A stretch of 64,000 bases of DNA from assembly GCF_900116645.1 (NCBI RefSeq), contig NZ_FPBO01000027.1, positions 55,034-119,033 of the forward strand, given 5' to 3'. How positions within the stretch are numbered: position 1 is the first letter of the stretch; every line of letters starts with the position of its first letter. The notes under the pieces are model-generated. The model made no database searches. It saw only the letters and a program-made list of their open reading frames with translations, and was not told where the DNA came from. Below are positions 17,940 to 27,145 of this stretch, one piece after another. The position numbers were made by a program, and so were the translations under genes. This stretch comes from Pseudoduganella namucuonensis (GTDB lineage Bacteria > Pseudomonadota > Gammaproteobacteria > Burkholderiales > Burkholderiaceae_D).

Positions 17940-18209
17940 CTACAAAATCGACATGCGTTCGATGGTCACGGTCTTGATCCGCCCGCTCTGGCGGAAGGGA
18001 TCGCCGGCGACGAAGGCCTCGGCTTCGGCGCGGGTGTCGAAATCGGCCACGATCAGGCGCCCCTTCGGCTGGCTGGCCGCTTCGTCGAACAGGGGACCGC
18101 CCATCCGGACCCGCGGCCCGAGCGCGTTGATATAGCTGATGTGCCGCGCCAGTTCGGCCTCGCCGACGGCGACGGCTTGATCGTCCAGTTGATAAATCAT
18201 GTAAGCCAT
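17940..18209 (-). CDS. YciI-like protein
   Basis: 89 residues from the ATG at 18209 (GGGAG upstream; the open frame extends to 18359 without similarity). The YciI fold is recognisable from ARHISYINALGPRVRMGGPL, GRLIVADFDTRAEAEAFVAGDPF. Members often accompany catabolic enzymes; a His/Asp pair has been suggested to be catalytic in some (muconolactone-isomerase-like fold). First gene of the unit controlled by the operator at 18277-18294. Confidence 0.85.
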   Translation of the reverse strand: MAYMIYQLDDQAVAVGEAELARHISYINALGPRVRMGGPLFDEAASQPKGRLIVADFDTRAEAEAFVAGDPFRQSGRIKTVTIERMSIL

Positions 18210-18248
18210 TGCTTGCTCCCTTTTGGCCCCGCGTTTGGTTTGAGCCTT

Positions 18249-18294
18249 AATGTACGCCGGGGCCGCGGCGTTGGATGTCGTACCAAAACCCGAC
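18249..18294 (-). promoter_or_regulatory. Island operator and promoter of the YciI-SDR-MCP-ACAD unit
   Basis: Minus-strand element GTCGGGTTTTGGTACGAC (18277-18294), then 22 nt, then TACATT (18249-18254). Predicted start near 18242, leaving a 33-nt leader to the YciI ATG. The element shares 14 of 18 bases with the one at 39354. Confidence 0.65.
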
Positions 18295-18386
18295 AGGAGG
18301 GGCAGGCGGCGCTCCGGGCAACGCGCCGCGGGCGCCGGATTTGGCCCGGCGCCTGACATGGGTGCATCGTAGGGGATGAAGAGAGA

Positions 18387-19247
18387 CTACTCGGCGCCGG
18401 CCAGCTCCGCCGCCAGGTCGGCCTTGCCGTCGCCCGGGGAACGCTGGCGCAGCACGGTGGCGAACAGTTCGCGGCGCGAGCTGACGCCCAGCTTTTCGTA
18501 GGCGCGCGTGCGGTAGGTGATGACGGTGGTGGGACGGATGTGCAGGTCCTCGGCGATGCGCTCCGTCGTCACGCCGTCCAGGATGCGCAGCAGCACTTCG
18601 CGCTCGCGCATCGTCAGGCTGGGACACAGCTCGTGGATGCCGTCCGTGACCAGGTTGCGGTAGATGGTTTCGCCGTCGACGTCCGAGGCGTAGTGCTGCG
18701 CCGCGCAGCTGGCGAACAGCGGCGCCAGGTCGAGGAAGCTCTGCACCTCCGAGGACGTGAAGCAGCCGGCGCTGCGGTCGCGGTACAGATTGGTCGACAC
18801 CCATTGGCCCTTGCCGACCTGCACCAGCGCCGCAAGGCGGTCGATGATGCCGATGTGGTCGTAGCAGGCGACGCGGTAGTCGATGTCGCTGACGTCCTGC
18901 CCGCTCTGCCGGTGCACCAACATGCGCGCCTCGCCGGACGAGGGCGGCATGGTGCGGATCAACGGCAGGATGCCGTCCTTGCGGAAGAAGTCGCGGATGT
19001 ACAGCGTGGCGGTGTTGAAGGTCACCCAGTGGTTGCTCAGGCTGGCTCCTGACAGCAGGCGCGGATTGCGGTCGGCGTCGTAGGCGAACATGGTGCAATG
19101 GTGCACGGGCATGAAGCTCTTCGTGATCTCGAGGATCTCGGTGGCGAGCGCCGCGCGGTCCTTGTTGCCGATTTCCCGCACCAGGCGGGCGATCTGTCCG
19201 GCGGCGACGGGTAACTTCGACTGGCTTGAGTTGACCATCCAATGCAT
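18387..19247 (-). CDS. LuxR-type transcriptional regulator, candidate activator of the island
   Basis: 286 residues from the ATG at 19247 (AGGAGA 7 nt upstream; the frame stays open far upstream but is not coding there). The C-terminal 70 residues are a LuxR/FixJ HTH: LTMREREVLLRILDGVTTERIAEDLHI, then RPTTVITYRTRAYEKLGVSSRREL. The N-terminal 200 residues have no domain I can name; they are rich in aromatic and histidine residues (MPVHHCTMFAY, HWVTFNTATLY) and could bind a small hydrophobic ligand. The gene is divergent from a LysR regulator. The operator geometry upstream of the island's genes (centre near -43) suits LuxR-type class II activation, making this the prime candidate (inference). 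Confidence 0.9.
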   Translation of the reverse strand: MHWMVNSSQSKLPVAAGQIARLVREIGNKDRAALATEILEITKSFMPVHHCTMFAYDADRNPRLLSGASLSNHWVTFNTATLYIRDFFRKDGILPLIRTMPPSSGEARMLVHRQSGQDVSDIDYRVACYDHIGIIDRLAALVQVGKGQWVSTNLYRDRSAGCFTSSEVQSFLDLAPLFASCAAQHYASDVDGETIYRNLVTDGIHELCPSLTMREREVLLRILDGVTTERIAEDLHIRPTTVITYRTRAYEKLGVSSRRELFATVLRQRSPGDGKADLAAELAGAE

Positions 19248-19415
19248 TGCTGTCTCCTGATTTGTAGTAGTGCACAGCCTTATGACGCTGTGTCGTCTTC
19301 GCTTCACTCCCCGTCCCTGCTGTTTGTAATTCCCTGTTGCCGTAATCGAGAATAGGACGGTTAAGGTATAAAAACAAGAGCTATAATTTCTATATCCTCC
19401 ATAAATTTTTTCGAT

Positions 19416-20312
19416 ATGTTCAACGTCACGATACCCTCGCTGGACCAGCTGAAAATCATGGTCGCCGTGGTCGACACGGGCAGCTTTTCGGCCGCCGCGA
19501 AAATGCTGCACCGCTCGCAGCCGGTGGTCAGCTACGCCATCGCCAACCTCGAGGCGCAGCTCGGCATCACGCTGTTCGAACGCAAGGGCCAGCGGCCCGT
19601 GCTGACCGAGGCGGGGAAGACCGTGCTGGCCTACGCGCGCCGCATCAGCCTGGTGACCGACGAGATGCGGGCCGGCGTCTCCGGCCTGATCCAGGGTGTC
19701 GAGAGCGAGGTGTCGATCGCGGTCGACGTGTTGTTTTCGACCGACATCCTGGCGGCGGCGCTCAAGGCCTTCGCCGACCAGTACCCGAGCGTGGTGCTGA
19801 AGCTGCGCATGGACGCGCTGGGCGGCGTGGCGCAACTGGTGCTGGACGGCGTGTGCAGCATGGGCATCAGTTGCCTGGTGCGCGACTGGCCCGACCAGAT
19901 CGAGGCGGAGGACTTCGGCGTGCTGCGCATCGTGCCGGTGGCCGCGCCCGGCCACCCGCTGTCCGCCCACAAGGGGCCGATCCCGGTGTCCATCCTGCGC
20001 GAGCACGTGCAGCTCGCGCTGAGCGACCGGACCCGCCTGACCGAACACCACGACCTGGCCATCAGTGGCATCCGTTCCTGGCGGATCAGCGACCTGGGCG
20101 CCAAGCACGCCTTGCTGCGCGCCGGCATAGGCTGGGGCCATATGCCCGAACACATGGTGCGCGACGATCTCGCGTCCGGCCGCCTGGTGAAGCTGTCGCT
20201 CAACGCGCGCAAGGGCGGCAGCCAGCCGTATACGATGATCCACCGGGTCGACGCACCGCCCGGACCGGCCGGCCGCTGGCTGTTCGAGAAGCTGGTCAGC
20301 ATTTCAAACTGA
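19416..20312 (+). CDS. LysR-family transcriptional regulator
   Basis: 298 residues, standard LysR length. N-terminal winged HTH (LKIMVAVVDTGSFSAAAKMLHRSQPVVSYAIANLEAQLG), then the periplasmic-binding-protein-like effector domain from about residue 90. A TATAAT box (19382-19387) lies 28 nt before the ATG, in a locally AT-rich stretch; no clear Shine-Dalgarno. It converges on the GMC gene at 20331. It may provide a second layer of control on the island; no typical T-N11-A box was identified with confidence. Confidence 0.92.
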   Translation: MFNVTIPSLDQLKIMVAVVDTGSFSAAAKMLHRSQPVVSYAIANLEAQLGITLFERKGQRPVLTEAGKTVLAYARRISLVTDEMRAGVSGLIQGVESEVSIAVDVLFSTDILAAALKAFADQYPSVVLKLRMDALGGVAQLVLDGVCSMGISCLVRDWPDQIEAEDFGVLRIVPVAAPGHPLSAHKGPIPVSILREHVQLALSDRTRLTEHHDLAISGIRSWRISDLGAKHALLRAGIGWGHMPEHMVRDDLASGRLVKLSLNARKGGSQPYTMIHRVDAPPGPAGRWLFEKLVSISN

Positions 20313-20330
20313 GCCCGCGCCGGGCCGGCT

Positions 20331-21977
20331 TCACGCCGCCCACGGCGCCGCTTCCGCCGGCAGCTTGCGCCCGCGCAGCAGGTCCGCCGCCACCTCGGCC
20401 AGCATGATGGTGGCGGCGTTGGTGTTCGCGCCCGGCACGGTGGGCATGACCGAGGCGTCGACCACGCGCAGGCCGTCGATGCCGATCACGCGCAGCTGCG
20501 GGTCCACCACCGCGTCCGGACCGACACCCATGCTGCAGGTGCCGACCGGATGCTGGCACACCACCGCGTTCTTGCGGATGTAGTCATCCAGCTCGGCGTC
20601 GCTTTGTGCCTCCTCGCCCGGCTGGAGCTCGTGCCCGGTGAGCGCGGCCTGGTCGCCGCTGCGGTAGACGCGGCGCGCCTCGCGGATGCCGTTGCGCAGC
20701 GTCTCGAAATCGCGCTGGTCCGAGAACAGGTTCATGTGGATCCCCGGCAGCGTGCGCGGATCGGCCGACTTCAGGCTGATATGGCCACGGCTGTAGGGGT
20801 GCAGTATCACCACGCCCAGCGAGAACACGTGGCCCTGGCGCCGCGTCAGTCCCGGGAACCAGGGCTTGGCGTCGAAGCGGATCGGGTTGCCCATCAGCTG
20901 GATGTCGGGCTGCTTCAGCTCCGGCCTGGTGCGGATGATCATGTTGCAGCTGTTGATCTGCGTCGCCATCGGGCCGCGCCCGAACACGGCCCAGTTCATG
21001 GCGTGGCGCGCCAGTCTGTCCATGCGCAGCTGCTTGAGGAAGGTCACCGGGCGGGTCGCCGCGAACTCCATCATCACCGTCGGATGCTCGGACAGGTTGC
21101 GGCCCACGCCGGGCAGGTCGGCCTGCACCTGGATGCCGTGGCTTTGCAGCTCCCGGGCCGGGCCGACGCCGGACAGCATCAGCAGGTGCGGCGAGTTGAA
21201 GGCGCCGGCCGACAGGATCACCTCGCGCGCCGCGCGCGTGGTGCGCAGCACGCCCTCGTGCTCGTATTTGACGCCGGCCGCCCTGCCCCGCTCGATCACC
21301 ACCTTGTGCGTCAGCGCGCGCAGGCGTACCGTGAGGTTGGGCCGGCCCAGCGCGGGCCGCAGGTAGGCCGCCGAGGTGCTGGCGCGGCGGCCGCGCCGGT
21401 CTATCGTGGTCTCGCCCTTGGAGAAGCCCTCGGGCCGCGCGCCGTTGATGTCGGCGCTGAGCTGGTGGCCGGTGGCGGCGCCGGCCGACATCAGCTGCTC
21501 GTGCAGCAGCAGCGTGGTGTCGATGGATTGCACCGGCAGCGGCCCGCTGTCGCCGTGGAAGTCCGACGCGCCGCGCCAGCTGCGCTCCATGCGCTTGAAA
21601 TAGGGCAGCACGTCGGCGTAGCTCCAGCCCGCGCAGCCGAGGTCGCGCCAGCCGTCGAAGTCGAGCGGATGGCCGCGCATGTAGAACATGCCGTTGATCG
21701 ACGAGGAACCGCCCAGCACCTTGCCGCGCGGGAGCCACAGCGGACGGTTCCCCAGATGCGGTTCCGGCTCGCTGAAATAGCCCCAGCCGAAACGCGGGTC
21801 TATCATCGCCTTGAGGAAGGCCACCGGCATTTTCAGGTAGGGATGCTTGTCCGGGCCGCCGGCCTCCAGCAGCAGCACGCGGCAGGCCGGGTCCTCGCTC
21901 AGGCGCGCGGCCAGCACGCAGCCGGCGGAACCGCCGCCCACCACGATGTAGTCGAAATCGTCGTCGTCGCGCTTCAT
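20331..21977 (-). CDS. GMC-family alcohol oxidoreductase (choline-dehydrogenase-like), first of three
   Basis: 548 residues. FAD-binding VVGGGSAGCVLAARLSED at residues 11-28, GMC signature around GKVLGGSSSINGMFYMRGHP, active-site histidine region CQHPVGTCSMG, and C-terminal DASVMPTVPGANTNAATIM. FAD-dependent oxidation of a primary or secondary alcohol to the carbonyl. It is the last gene of a six-gene operon running DUF1302-DUF1329-YCF48-RND-ALDH-GMC, 7 nt after the aldehyde dehydrogenase, so alcohol to aldehyde to acid is probably carried by this pair. Similar in length to the other two GMC proteins but clearly diverged. Confidence 0.93.
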   Translation of the reverse strand: MKRDDDDFDYIVVGGGSAGCVLAARLSEDPACRVLLLEAGGPDKHPYLKMPVAFLKAMIDPRFGWGYFSEPEPHLGNRPLWLPRGKVLGGSSSINGMFYMRGHPLDFDGWRDLGCAGWSYADVLPYFKRMERSWRGASDFHGDSGPLPVQSIDTTLLLHEQLMSAGAATGHQLSADINGARPEGFSKGETTIDRRGRRASTSAAYLRPALGRPNLTVRLRALTHKVVIERGRAAGVKYEHEGVLRTTRAAREVILSAGAFNSPHLLMLSGVGPARELQSHGIQVQADLPGVGRNLSEHPTVMMEFAATRPVTFLKQLRMDRLARHAMNWAVFGRGPMATQINSCNMIIRTRPELKQPDIQLMGNPIRFDAKPWFPGLTRRQGHVFSLGVVILHPYSRGHISLKSADPRTLPGIHMNLFSDQRDFETLRNGIREARRVYRSGDQAALTGHELQPGEEAQSDAELDDYIRKNAVVCQHPVGTCSMGVGPDAVVDPQLRVIGIDGLRVVDASVMPTVPGANTNAATIMLAEVAADLLRGRKLPAEAAPWAA

Positions 21978-21984
21978 GATGACC

Positions 21985-23490
21985 TCACAGGCCGATGGCC
22001 ACGGTTTTCAGTTCGGTGTAGGCCAGCACGCCCTCGCGCCCGTTCTCGCGGCCCGTGCCGGATTGCTTGTAGCCGCCGAAGGGCAGCGAGAACTGCATCG
22101 GCGGCGCGCCGTTGATCTCGATCAGGCCGGCCTTGATGCGGCGCGCCATTCTGTGCGCGGTGGACAGGCTGCCGGTCCACACGCTGGCCGCCAGGCCATA
22201 CACGCTGTCGTTGGCCAGCCGCGCCACGGCGTCCAGGTCCTCGTCGTCGAAGGGCATGGCCGCCACCACCGGGCCGAAGATCTCCTCCTTCACCACGCGC
22301 ATGCCGGCGTTGACGCCGGTGAGGATGGTCGGCTGCACGAAGTAACCGGCGCCGCCCACGCGCTCGCCGCCGGCCGCCACGTGCGCGCCCTCCTCGCGCC
22401 CCGCGTGCACATAGCCCATCACGCGGTCGAGCTGGGCCTGCGAGACGACCGGTCCCAGCACGGTGTCGAAGTCCAGGCCGGAGCCTATCTTCAGGTGGCT
22501 GGCGATGCCCTGCATGCCCTCCACAACCTGGTCGTAGACCTTGCGGTGGATGAACAGGCGCGAGCGCGCCACGCACACCTGGCCGGTGTTGAAGAACACG
22601 CCCATGGCGGCGTGCTCGATCGCCTTCGGCAGGTCGGCGTCGGCGAAGATGATGTTGGGCGACTTGCCGCCCAGTTCCAGCGTCACGCGCTTCATGGTGC
22701 GGGCGGCGGCGGCCATGATGTGCATGCCGGTGCCGGTCGAGCCGGTGAAGGAGATCTTGTTCACGTCCGGATGCTCCACCAGCGCCTGCCCGGCGTCCTT
22801 GCCGAAGCCGGTGACGATGTTGATCACGCCCTCGGGGAAGCCGGCCTCCAGCACCATCTCGGCCAGCTTGATGGCGGTGAGCGGGGTCTGCTCGGCGGGC
22901 TTGAGCACCACCGTGCAGCCGGCCGCCAGCGCCGGCGCGATCTTGCCGACGGCCATGGCGAACGGGAAGTTCCAGGCGGTGATCAGGCCGCACACGCCGA
23001 CCGGCTCGCGCAGCGTGTAGGCGTGCCACTCGCCGGGCGCGGAAATGACGGGCGGGGTTTCGCCACCCAGCTTGGTGGCCCAGCCGGCGTTGTAGCGCAG
23101 GCACTCGGCGGCCATGGCCACCTCGCCGTGCAGCGCCACCATATAGGGCTTGCCGTTGTTGAGCGTTTCCAGCAGGGCGATGTCCTCGGCGTGCGACTCG
23201 ATCACCTCGGCCAGTTTCCACATCAGCTTGGCGCGCTCGGAGGGCGTCATGCGCGACCAGGGGCCGCTGTCGAGGGCGCGGCGCGCGGCCTTGACGGCGC
23301 GGTCGACATCCTCTGCGCCGCCCGCCGCGGAGCGGGCGAAGGCCAGGCCGACGGCGGGGTCGTAGACGTCGAAGGTCTGGCCGGAGGCGGCGGCCACCAG
23401 CTGGCCGTCGATCAGCATCGGCTGCGGGTGCTCGGCGTAATGGGCTTTCAATGCCGCGGCCTTGCCGGCGAGGGGGGAGGTGGCGCTCAT
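21985..23490 (-). CDS. NAD(P)-dependent aldehyde dehydrogenase, first of two
   Basis: 501 residues. ALDH superfamily: cofactor region TAWNFPFAMAVGKIAPALAAG, catalytic glutamate in VTLELGGKSPN, catalytic cysteine in FNTGQVCVARSR, and EEIFGPVVAAMPF. Oxidises the aldehyde made by the adjacent GMC enzyme to the acid that the island's acyl-CoA synthetases could activate. It lies 34 nt downstream of the RND gene. Confidence 0.94.
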   Translation of the reverse strand: MSATSPLAGKAAALKAHYAEHPQPMLIDGQLVAAASGQTFDVYDPAVGLAFARSAAGGAEDVDRAVKAARRALDSGPWSRMTPSERAKLMWKLAEVIESHAEDIALLETLNNGKPYMVALHGEVAMAAECLRYNAGWATKLGGETPPVISAPGEWHAYTLREPVGVCGLITAWNFPFAMAVGKIAPALAAGCTVVLKPAEQTPLTAIKLAEMVLEAGFPEGVINIVTGFGKDAGQALVEHPDVNKISFTGSTGTGMHIMAAAARTMKRVTLELGGKSPNIIFADADLPKAIEHAAMGVFFNTGQVCVARSRLFIHRKVYDQVVEGMQGIASHLKIGSGLDFDTVLGPVVSQAQLDRVMGYVHAGREEGAHVAAGGERVGGAGYFVQPTILTGVNAGMRVVKEEIFGPVVAAMPFDDEDLDAVARLANDSVYGLAASVWTGSLSTAHRMARRIKAGLIEINGAPPMQFSLPFGGYKQSGTGRENGREGVLAYTELKTVAIGL

Positions 23491-23524
23491 GGTCGGTTCC
23501 GTTTCAATGTGCGTTGTTCGAGAT

Positions 23525-25981
23525 TCATGTCGGCATCCTGTCGATGGTGGAAGTCGCGTGCTGGACGCGCGCGGCGGGGCCGGCCTGCTTGCCCGCGCCG
23601 GCCGGCTGGGGCGATGGCTTGAGCAGGAACACCGCCAGCGCCGGCAGCAGGATCAGCGCGCCCAGCATGTTGGCCAGGAAGCAGAACGCCAGCAGGATGC
23701 CCATGTCGGCCTGGAACTTGATCGGCGAGAAGGCCCAGATGACGACGCCCACGGCCAGCGTCACGCCGGTCAGCAGCACCACCTTGCCGGTGAAGTGCAG
23801 CGCCTCGGCATAGGCCTTGGACAGCGATTCGCCTGCCCGCAGGTGGGTCAGCACGATGCTCAGCACATACAGCGCGTAGTCGACGCCGATGCCGACGCCG
23901 AGCGCGATCACCGGCAAGGTGGCGACCTTGACGCCGATGCCCAGCCAGACCATCAGCGCCTCGGCCAGCACGGAGGTCAGCACCAGCGGCAGCACCGCGC
24001 AGATCACCGCGCGCCAGGAGCGGAAGGTGACGAGGCACAGCAGGCACACCGCGCCATAGACCCAGTACAGCATGTCGCGGTTGGCCTGCTTGACCACCTC
24101 GTTGGTGGCGGTCTCGATGCCGGCGTTGCCGGCGGCCAGCAGGAACTTGCCGTCCGGGCCGTCGTGCCGGGCGGCGTAGTCGGCCACCACTTTCGAGACG
24201 CGCTCCAGCGTCTCGGCCTTGTGGTCGGACAGGAAGATGCGGAGCATGGACAGGCTGCAAGGCTGGTTGAGCAGGGTGCGCGGCGCGTTCTTGACGAAGC
24301 CGTTCAGCAGCTCCTGGCTGGGCACCAGCGCGAACCACTTCGGATTGCCTTCGGTGAACTGGCCGGTGATGCCCTTGTTGAAGGAGGCGAAGGAGTCGGT
24401 CGCCACCACGCCGGGCTGCTGGCGCAGTTCCCATTCCAGCGTGTCGATCTTCTGCAGCAGGTCGTAGTTCATGCATTGCGCCGGCGGCGAGGCCACCATG
24501 ACGATGAAGACGTCGCTGCTGTTGGCGTAATGCGCGTTGATGTAGGCGCTGTCGCGGTTGTAGCGCGAATCGGTGCGCAGCTCCGGCGCGCCGGGATCGA
24601 GGTCGCCCGTCTTCAGGTCCAGGCTCACGCGCCAGCCGCCCACGCCCATCAGCAACGCCACGGCGATGGCCAGGGCGGCCGCGCGCGGCGTGGTGAAGCG
24701 GTCCAGGAAGCGCCACAGCGCGTGCCGGTTGGCGGCGGCCAGCGCAGCGTCCTCCTCGCGCAGCGTGCGCAGCGCGGCCGCCTGGTTCACGCCCGTGTAG
24801 CTGAGCAGGATGGGCAGCAGGATCAAATTGGTGAACACCAGGAAGGCGACGCCGATGCTGGCCGTCAGCGCGAGCTGCTGGATCACCGAGATCTTGATCA
24901 GCATCAGCACCGCGAAGCCGATCGCGTCGCACAGCAGCGCGGCGAAACCGGCCATGAACAGGCGGCGGAAGGTGTAGCGGGCCGCCACCAGCCGGGGGAA
25001 GCCGCGGCCGATGTCCTGCATCACGCCGTTCATCTTCTGCGCGCCGTGGCTCATGCCGATGGCGAACACCAGGAAGGGCACCAGGATGGTGTAGGGATCG
25101 AGCTCGTAGCCGAGCAGCGGCAGCACGCCGAGCAGCCAGAGCACCGCGATGACGGAGCAGAACATGACGATGGCGGTGCTGCGCGCGCAGCGCGTGTACC
25201 AGTAGACGATGGCCGTGGCCAGCGCCATGGACAGCATGAAAAAGCCCGCCACCTGGCCCAGGCCGTCGATCAGGTCGCCCACCACCTGGGCGAAGCCGAC
25301 CACGTGGATGCGGATGTCGCCGCCCTCGTATTTGGCGCGTATCTTTTCGATCTTTCCGGCCAGTTCCGCGTAGTCCAGCGCCTTGCCGGTCTCGGTGTCG
25401 AAGTCGAGCAGCGGCACGTACAGCATGCTGGACTTGAAGTCGGGCGCGACGATGCGGCCGATCTCGCCGGAGCGCTCGATGTTCAGGCGCAGCCTGGCCA
25501 GGCTGTCGGGCGATCCGTCGTAGGTCTCGTCGATGACCTGGCCGGCGTCGATGCCCACCTCGGTGATGCCGATCCAGCGCATGGTCGGGGTCCACAGCGA
25601 CAGCATGAAGGGCCGGTCCACGCCGGCGACCAGGTAGACCTCGTCGTTGATCTTTTGCAGCGTCTGCAGGTAGGCCGGATCGAGGATGCTCCCGCCCTTG
25701 CGCTCGACGACGATGCGCAGCACATTGCCCTGGCCCGCCAGGTCGGCCTGGTTGTCCTTGAAGTTCTGGATGTAGGCGTGCTCCTTGGGGATCATGCGGT
25801 CGAAACTGGCGTTCAGGCGGATGGCCGGAATTTGCCAGGCCAGGCCCGCCGTCACCAGCACGCAAAACAGGATCACCAGCGCGCGGTGGTTGAACAGCAG
25901 CCGTTCCAGCCAGTTGCCGGAGCGCGGATCGAAATCGCGCGCGTCCATCGCCTCCCGGTCCATCTTGATATCACCGGCCAT
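23525..25981 (-). CDS. RND-superfamily (MMPL/HpnN-type) hydrophobe transporter
   Basis: 818 residues from the ATG at 25981, chosen because GGAGG lies 6 nt upstream (ATG at 25993 is an alternative). Twelve predicted helices in the RND plan: a first helix near residues 40-60, a periplasmic domain, a five-helix block with GMSHGAQKMNGVM, then the same repeated (GVGIGVDYALYVLSI near 700). This is the MMPL/'predicted exporter' group, which moves lipids and hydrophobic compounds across the inner membrane or periplasm. It overlaps the YCF48 gene by 11 nt. Family co-occurrence with DUF1329 and DUF1302 proteins supports a trans-envelope system. Confidence 0.92.
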   Translation of the reverse strand: MAGDIKMDREAMDARDFDPRSGNWLERLLFNHRALVILFCVLVTAGLAWQIPAIRLNASFDRMIPKEHAYIQNFKDNQADLAGQGNVLRIVVERKGGSILDPAYLQTLQKINDEVYLVAGVDRPFMLSLWTPTMRWIGITEVGIDAGQVIDETYDGSPDSLARLRLNIERSGEIGRIVAPDFKSSMLYVPLLDFDTETGKALDYAELAGKIEKIRAKYEGGDIRIHVVGFAQVVGDLIDGLGQVAGFFMLSMALATAIVYWYTRCARSTAIVMFCSVIAVLWLLGVLPLLGYELDPYTILVPFLVFAIGMSHGAQKMNGVMQDIGRGFPRLVAARYTFRRLFMAGFAALLCDAIGFAVLMLIKISVIQQLALTASIGVAFLVFTNLILLPILLSYTGVNQAAALRTLREEDAALAAANRHALWRFLDRFTTPRAAALAIAVALLMGVGGWRVSLDLKTGDLDPGAPELRTDSRYNRDSAYINAHYANSSDVFIVMVASPPAQCMNYDLLQKIDTLEWELRQQPGVVATDSFASFNKGITGQFTEGNPKWFALVPSQELLNGFVKNAPRTLLNQPCSLSMLRIFLSDHKAETLERVSKVVADYAARHDGPDGKFLLAAGNAGIETATNEVVKQANRDMLYWVYGAVCLLCLVTFRSWRAVICAVLPLVLTSVLAEALMVWLGIGVKVATLPVIALGVGIGVDYALYVLSIVLTHLRAGESLSKAYAEALHFTGKVVLLTGVTLAVGVVIWAFSPIKFQADMGILLAFCFLANMLGALILLPALAVFLLKPSPQPAGAGKQAGPAARVQHATSTIDRMPT

Positions 25982-27110
25982 TGCCGCCTCCATTGCCCCG
26001 CGCCGCCGGCGCGAGCTTGTCCTTGTTAATCTTCGCCATGCCGCCCAGGCTGGCGACCAGCAGGTCGCCGTTCGCGCTTTCGGCCATGGCCGTCAGCGGC
26101 GCGCCCCATTCGAAATCGAGGCGCGCGAAGCGCTTGCCGCCGTCGTCGCTGACGAACACGCGGCCGGCCTGGTTGCACAGGGCGACGCGGCCATCGCGCA
26201 GCCGCAGCGCGCAGTTGAAGGTGGCCTTGCTGTCGCCGACGTCGGCCGCTTGCCAGCTGGCGCCGCCGTCGTTGCTGAGATAGGCGTTGCCCTTCAGGCC
26301 GTAGACCAGCATGGATTCCGGTCCAGTCGCCGCCCCCGTCGCCGGCGCCAGCGCGATCGCTCCGAACAGGCTGCCCTTGTACGGGAAGGCCACGGCGGAC
26401 AGCGGCGCGCCGGCCGCCGCCGATTTCAGCAGCAGGCCCTGCTCGCCCACGGCCATCAGGCCGTCGCCCGCCACCGCCAGGCCGTAGAGGTGGAAGCCGC
26501 CGCTGTTGGGAAACTGGGCGGCGATATTGCGCCAGGTGGCGCCGCCGTCCTTCGATTCGATGGCCAGGTTGTAGGCGCCGACGGCGACGATGTGCCGCTC
26601 GCTGGAGACCAGCAGTTCCAGCAGCGGACGGTCCGGCGCCTCGCCGACGCCTGCCGCTGCACCGTCGGCCAGCGGCAGGCTTGCCGCGGCCAGGCCGTCC
26701 ATCTGCTTGACCCAGGTTTCGCCGCCGTCGTCCGTGCGCAACACCACGCCGACGTGGCCGACCGCCCAACCCGTCTTCTGGCTGGCGAAGCGCACCACGG
26801 TCAGCGTCACGTCGACCGGCACCGAGCGGGCGTTGCGCCAGGTGGCGCCGTTGTCATCGGACAGGGCGACCACGCCATGCTCGCCGACCGCGACCAGTCG
26901 TCCGCCGGCGCGCGCCACCGACAGCAGGCTGGCCCGCTCCGGCAGCGCCGCCGGGCGCGCGGCCCGCGCCAGCACGACGGCGGGACCGGAGGGAGCGGTT
27001 GGGCTGGCGCCACCACCAGGCGCGGCGTTGGCCGCGATGGCCGCCCCCGGCAGGGCCGGGAACAGTCCGGCGCACGCTGCCAGGCAGGCCCCGGCCAGGG
27101 AGGAACGCAT
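25971..27110 (-). CDS. YCF48/BNR-repeat periplasmic beta-propeller protein
   Basis: 379 residues from the ATG at 27110 (AGGAT upstream; an ATG at 27131 is the alternative). A signal peptide (SLAGACLAACAGLFPALPGAAIA) is followed by repeated Asp-box-like units: SDDNGATWRNAR, TDDGGETWVKQ, SKDGGATWRNIA, SNDGGASWQAAD, SDDGGKRFARL. YCF48-type propellers (HCF136 in photosystem II assembly) act as assembly or scaffolding proteins. Here it probably bridges the RND pump and outer-membrane components (inference from the conserved neighbourhood). Confidence 0.9.
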   Translation of the reverse strand: MRSSLAGACLAACAGLFPALPGAAIAANAAPGGGASPTAPSGPAVVLARAARPAALPERASLLSVARAGGRLVAVGEHGVVALSDDNGATWRNARSVPVDVTLTVVRFASQKTGWAVGHVGVVLRTDDGGETWVKQMDGLAAASLPLADGAAAGVGEAPDRPLLELLVSSERHIVAVGAYNLAIESKDGGATWRNIAAQFPNSGGFHLYGLAVAGDGLMAVGEQGLLLKSAAAGAPLSAVAFPYKGSLFGAIALAPATGAATGPESMLVYGLKGNAYLSNDGGASWQAADVGDSKATFNCALRLRDGRVALCNQAGRVFVSDDGGKRFARLDFEWGAPLTAMAESANGDLLVASLGGMAKINKDKLAPAARGNGGGNGR

Positions 27111-27145
27111 GGGAATCCTATCCTTGCTCATGACGGCGGCCCGGC

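Noticed and set aside
19292..19309. GTCGTCTTCGCTTCACTC in the LuxR/LysR gap as another plus-strand copy of the island operator
   Set aside because: It lacks the terminal GAC and no -10-like hexamer lies 21-23 nt downstream on that strand. On the other strand the match is too weak to count.
18387..20243. A 618-residue minus-strand frame extending the LuxR-type gene
   Set aside because: Only the part after the ATG at 19247 has family similarity and a ribosome-binding site; the upstream part is antisense to the LysR gene.
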